NCBI GenBank assembly: GCA_021154065.1
Contig: JAJKJG010000045.1
Coordinates: 1 to 12,812 of the forward strand
Length of the DNA: 12,812 nucleotides
DNA from: Methylobacterium sp.
GTDB lineage: Bacteria; Pseudomonadota; Alphaproteobacteria; Rhizobiales; Beijerinckiaceae
Direction: 5' to 3'
The position numbers and the translations under genes were made by a program. Each line of letters starts with the position of its first letter. Position 1 is the stretch's first letter. The notes beneath the pieces were generated by a model. That model ran no database searches, had not been told where the DNA came from, and saw nothing but the letters and a program-made list of their open reading frames with translations. This document shows positions 11,324-12,812 of this stretch, piece by piece.

Positions 11324-11683
11324 CTAGCCCGCCCCGCCCTGCACCTTCAAGCGGTCCTCGCCGTATTGCAGCACCCGCACCTTCTCGAGGGTGACGAGGC
11401 CGCTCTGCATCATGGCGTCGAGGACCGGGAGGAAAGCATCGATCTTGGCCTCGCTGTCGACGATCTCGACCACGATCGGCAAATCCTCGGAGAGGCGCAG
11501 GATCTTCGCCGTGTGCAGCCGGCTCGAATGGCCGAAACCCATCGGTCCGCGCAGCACCGTCGCGCCGGCAAGGTGCATCTCGCGGGCTTTGAGCACGATC
11601 GCCTCGTAGAGCGGCTGGTGCTCGAACCGGTCGTCCTCGCCGACGAAGATCCGCAGCAGCACCGCGTCCTCCGGGATGTGCAT
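11324..11683 (-). CDS. DUF190 family protein
   Basis: Small cytoplasmic protein of 119 residues from the DUF190 family, which is related to the PII-like signalling fold. Typical features are the opening LLRIFVGEDDRF, then LYEAIVLKAREMHLAGATVLRG (about 25-46) and GFGHSSRLHTAKILRLSEDLPIVVEIVD. The ATG has GGGAG 6 nt upstream. It is the first gene of the minus-strand cluster and lies 34 nt before crcB. DUF190 genes are commonly found beside crcB, and a regulatory or accessory role in fluoride or ion handling has been inferred from that, without a settled biochemical function. Ligand binding by analogy with PII-like proteins is possible but nothing in the sequence proves it. Confidence 0.92.
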   Translation of the reverse strand: MHIPEDAVLLRIFVGEDDRFEHQPLYEAIVLKAREMHLAGATVLRGPMGFGHSSRLHTAKILRLSEDLPIVVEIVDSEAKIDAFLPVLDAMMQSGLVTLEKVRVLQYGEDRLKVQGGAG

Positions 11684-11726
11684 GGCGGGCTCCCTTCGCT
11701 CGTGCGCCCGTCGGCGGGCGGCGGCG

Positions 11727-11754
11727 ATGCTAGAGCACGTCGCGGCCGGATCAA
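11727..11754 (-). promoter_or_regulatory. Candidate promoter for the DUF190-crcB-ABC operon
   Basis: TTGATC (11754-11749) and TAGCAT (11732-11727) on the minus strand are separated by 16 nt, about 43 nt before the DUF190 ATG. It lies in the 179-nt divergent region shared with the TRAP gene, for which no convincing promoter was picked out. Consensus match is partial. Confidence 0.3.
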
Positions 11755-11862
11755 ATCAGCCGCCCTATCGTCCTCCGTGATGTTGATGCATGTTGGCAAA
11801 ACGTCGACCCAGCAAGCGCGACCGTACGGGGCGAAGCTTGGGAAGCGAGAGGGAGGTTCACG

Positions 11863-12812
11863 ATGCGAGGTCTTTCGACTCTGGTTGCGGCGGCGCTCGT
11901 CATCGGCGTCGGCTCGGCGAGCGACGCCGCGGCCCAGGTCAGGCTGCGCTACGCCCATGTCGGCGTCGCGAACGCGCCGCAGACGCTCTATGCCGACGAG
12001 GTCGCGAAGACGGTGAAGGAGCGCACCAACGGCCGGGTCGAGATCCAGGTCTTCCCGAACTCCCAGCTCGGCGGCGTCGGCGAGATGGTCGACGGCATCA
12101 AGGCCGGCGCGATCGCCATGGGCCACCACGACTTCGCCTCGCTCGGCAAGATCCTGCCGATCGTCGCCGTCTTCAACACGCCGTTCGTCTATCGCGACGC
12201 CGAGCACGCCATGGTGGCGACCGACCCGCGCACGTCGGCGCCGCTCCAGGACATCAACAAGCAGCTCGTCGAGAAGGGCGGCATGCGCATCATCGGCAGC
12301 TCGTACCAGGGCGCGCGCCATCTCACCTCGAAGGAGAAGGTGCTGTCGCCGAAGGACATGCAGGGCAAAAAGTACCGCGGCGTGCCGATCAAGCTGTGGT
12401 CGTCGATGCTGACCGGCATGGGCGCCGTCGCGACGCCGGTCGAGGTCTCCGAGCTCGCGACCGCGCTCGCCACCGGCCTCGTCATCGGCCAGGAGAACCC
12501 GCTGCCGAACATCTACAACCTCAAGCTCTACGAGGTGCAGAAATACGTCATGCTGACCGGCCACATGCAGTCGGTGCTCTCGACCTTCATCAACGAGAAA
12601 GCCTGGCAGGCGATCCCGGAAGCCGACCGCAAGATCATCGAGGAGGTGATGACCGAAATCGGCCGCAAGACGCTCGCCTGGGACAAGGAGACGGCGGCGA
12701 AATACCGCGCCGATCTCGAAGGTAAGGGCATGGTCTTCGTCGAGGAGAAGGACGGGCTCGACATCGCGGCCTTCCGCACCGCGGTGCTGGCGCAGGTGGC
12801 GAAGGACTTCCC
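11863..12812 (+). CDS. TRAP transporter solute-binding protein, DctP family, C-terminus cut by window edge
   Basis: Periplasmic receptor of a tripartite (TRAP) transporter, which typically imports organic acids using an ion gradient. 316 residues are visible against a usual 325-340, so only a few are missing. The ATG has GGGAGG 6 nt upstream. A Sec signal peptide (residues 1 to about 24, ending SDAAA) precedes VRLRYAHVG. Family landmarks are FPNSQLGG (64-71), KYRGVPIKLWSSML (170-183) with R172 as the likely carboxylate-binding arginine, and GQENPLPNIYNL (209-220). The residue before GQENP is Ile, where Asp is usual. The membrane subunits (dctQ, dctM type) would be expected just beyond the right edge. 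The gene is divergent from the DUF190-crcB-ABC cluster and shares a 179-nt control region with it. The substrate is unknown. Confidence 0.93.
   Translation, partial: MRGLSTLVAAALVIGVGSASDAAAQVRLRYAHVGVANAPQTLYADEVAKTVKERTNGRVEIQVFPNSQLGGVGEMVDGIKAGAIAMGHHDFASLGKILPIVAVFNTPFVYRDAEHAMVATDPRTSAPLQDINKQLVEKGGMRIIGSSYQGARHLTSKEKVLSPKDMQGKKYRGVPIKLWSSMLTGMGAVATPVEVSELATALATGLVIGQENPLPNIYNLKLYEVQKYVMLTGHMQSVLSTFINEKAWQAIPEADRKIIEEVMTEIGRKTLAWDKETAAKYRADLEGKGMVFVEEKDGLDIAAFRTAVLAQVAKDF

Noticed and set aside
11684..11862. A fluoride riboswitch upstream of DUF190-crcB
   Set aside because: I looked on the minus strand for the conserved GGNGAUGG opening and the CUGAUG...CUCCUAC end and found no adequate match. 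A covariance model search with the crcB motif would settle it.

Overview
The window is very GC-rich DNA with short intergenic spacers. It looks like the chromosome of an alphaproteobacterium, probably Hyphomicrobiales (Rhizobiales). The basis is the FabI sequence, Tat and ABC/TRAP solute-binding proteins of the usual alphaproteobacterial kinds, and a palindromic repeat of a style common in that group. Genus cannot be fixed by reading alone. Ten genes lie head to tail on the minus strand. One gene at the right edge is on the plus strand, divergent from them.

Layout in minus-strand transcription order (right to left). A DUF190 protein (11683-11324) and the fluoride channel gene crcB (11289-10906) lead a tight cluster. 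It continues as two polyamine-type ABC permeases (10896-10021 and 10024-9083) and a Tat-exported solute-binding protein (9056-8013). Gaps are 34, 9, -4 and 26 nt, so one operon is likely. No ABC ATPase is encoded in it. The second permease carries an inverted pair of palindromic repeats inside its coding sequence, which gives it an N-terminal tail of about 50 residues. Next come fabI (7847-6966), a small unrecognised secreted protein (6795-6172) and an overlapping histidine-phosphatase gene (6181-5567).

After a 232-nt spacer comes a 1346-residue single-module NRPS-like membrane protein of the Pls/PosA type (5334-1294): adenylation domain, carrier protein, then three repeats of a membrane pair plus a left-handed beta-helix domain. 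Its adenylation pocket contains two acidic residues, which suggests a basic amino acid substrate. Downstream, and cut by the left edge, is a family-5 (peptide/opine-type) solute-binding protein with a TTG start (1169 to edge). On the plus strand, from 11863 to the right edge, is a nearly complete DctP-type TRAP solute-binding protein.

The most interesting items are the Pls/PosA-like enzyme with its three beta-helix domains, the repeat captured inside a permease gene, the DUF190-crcB pair joined to an ATPase-less ABC operon, and the unknown secreted protein between fabI and the phosphatase. No tRNA, rRNA, CRISPR array, transposase or phage gene was seen.
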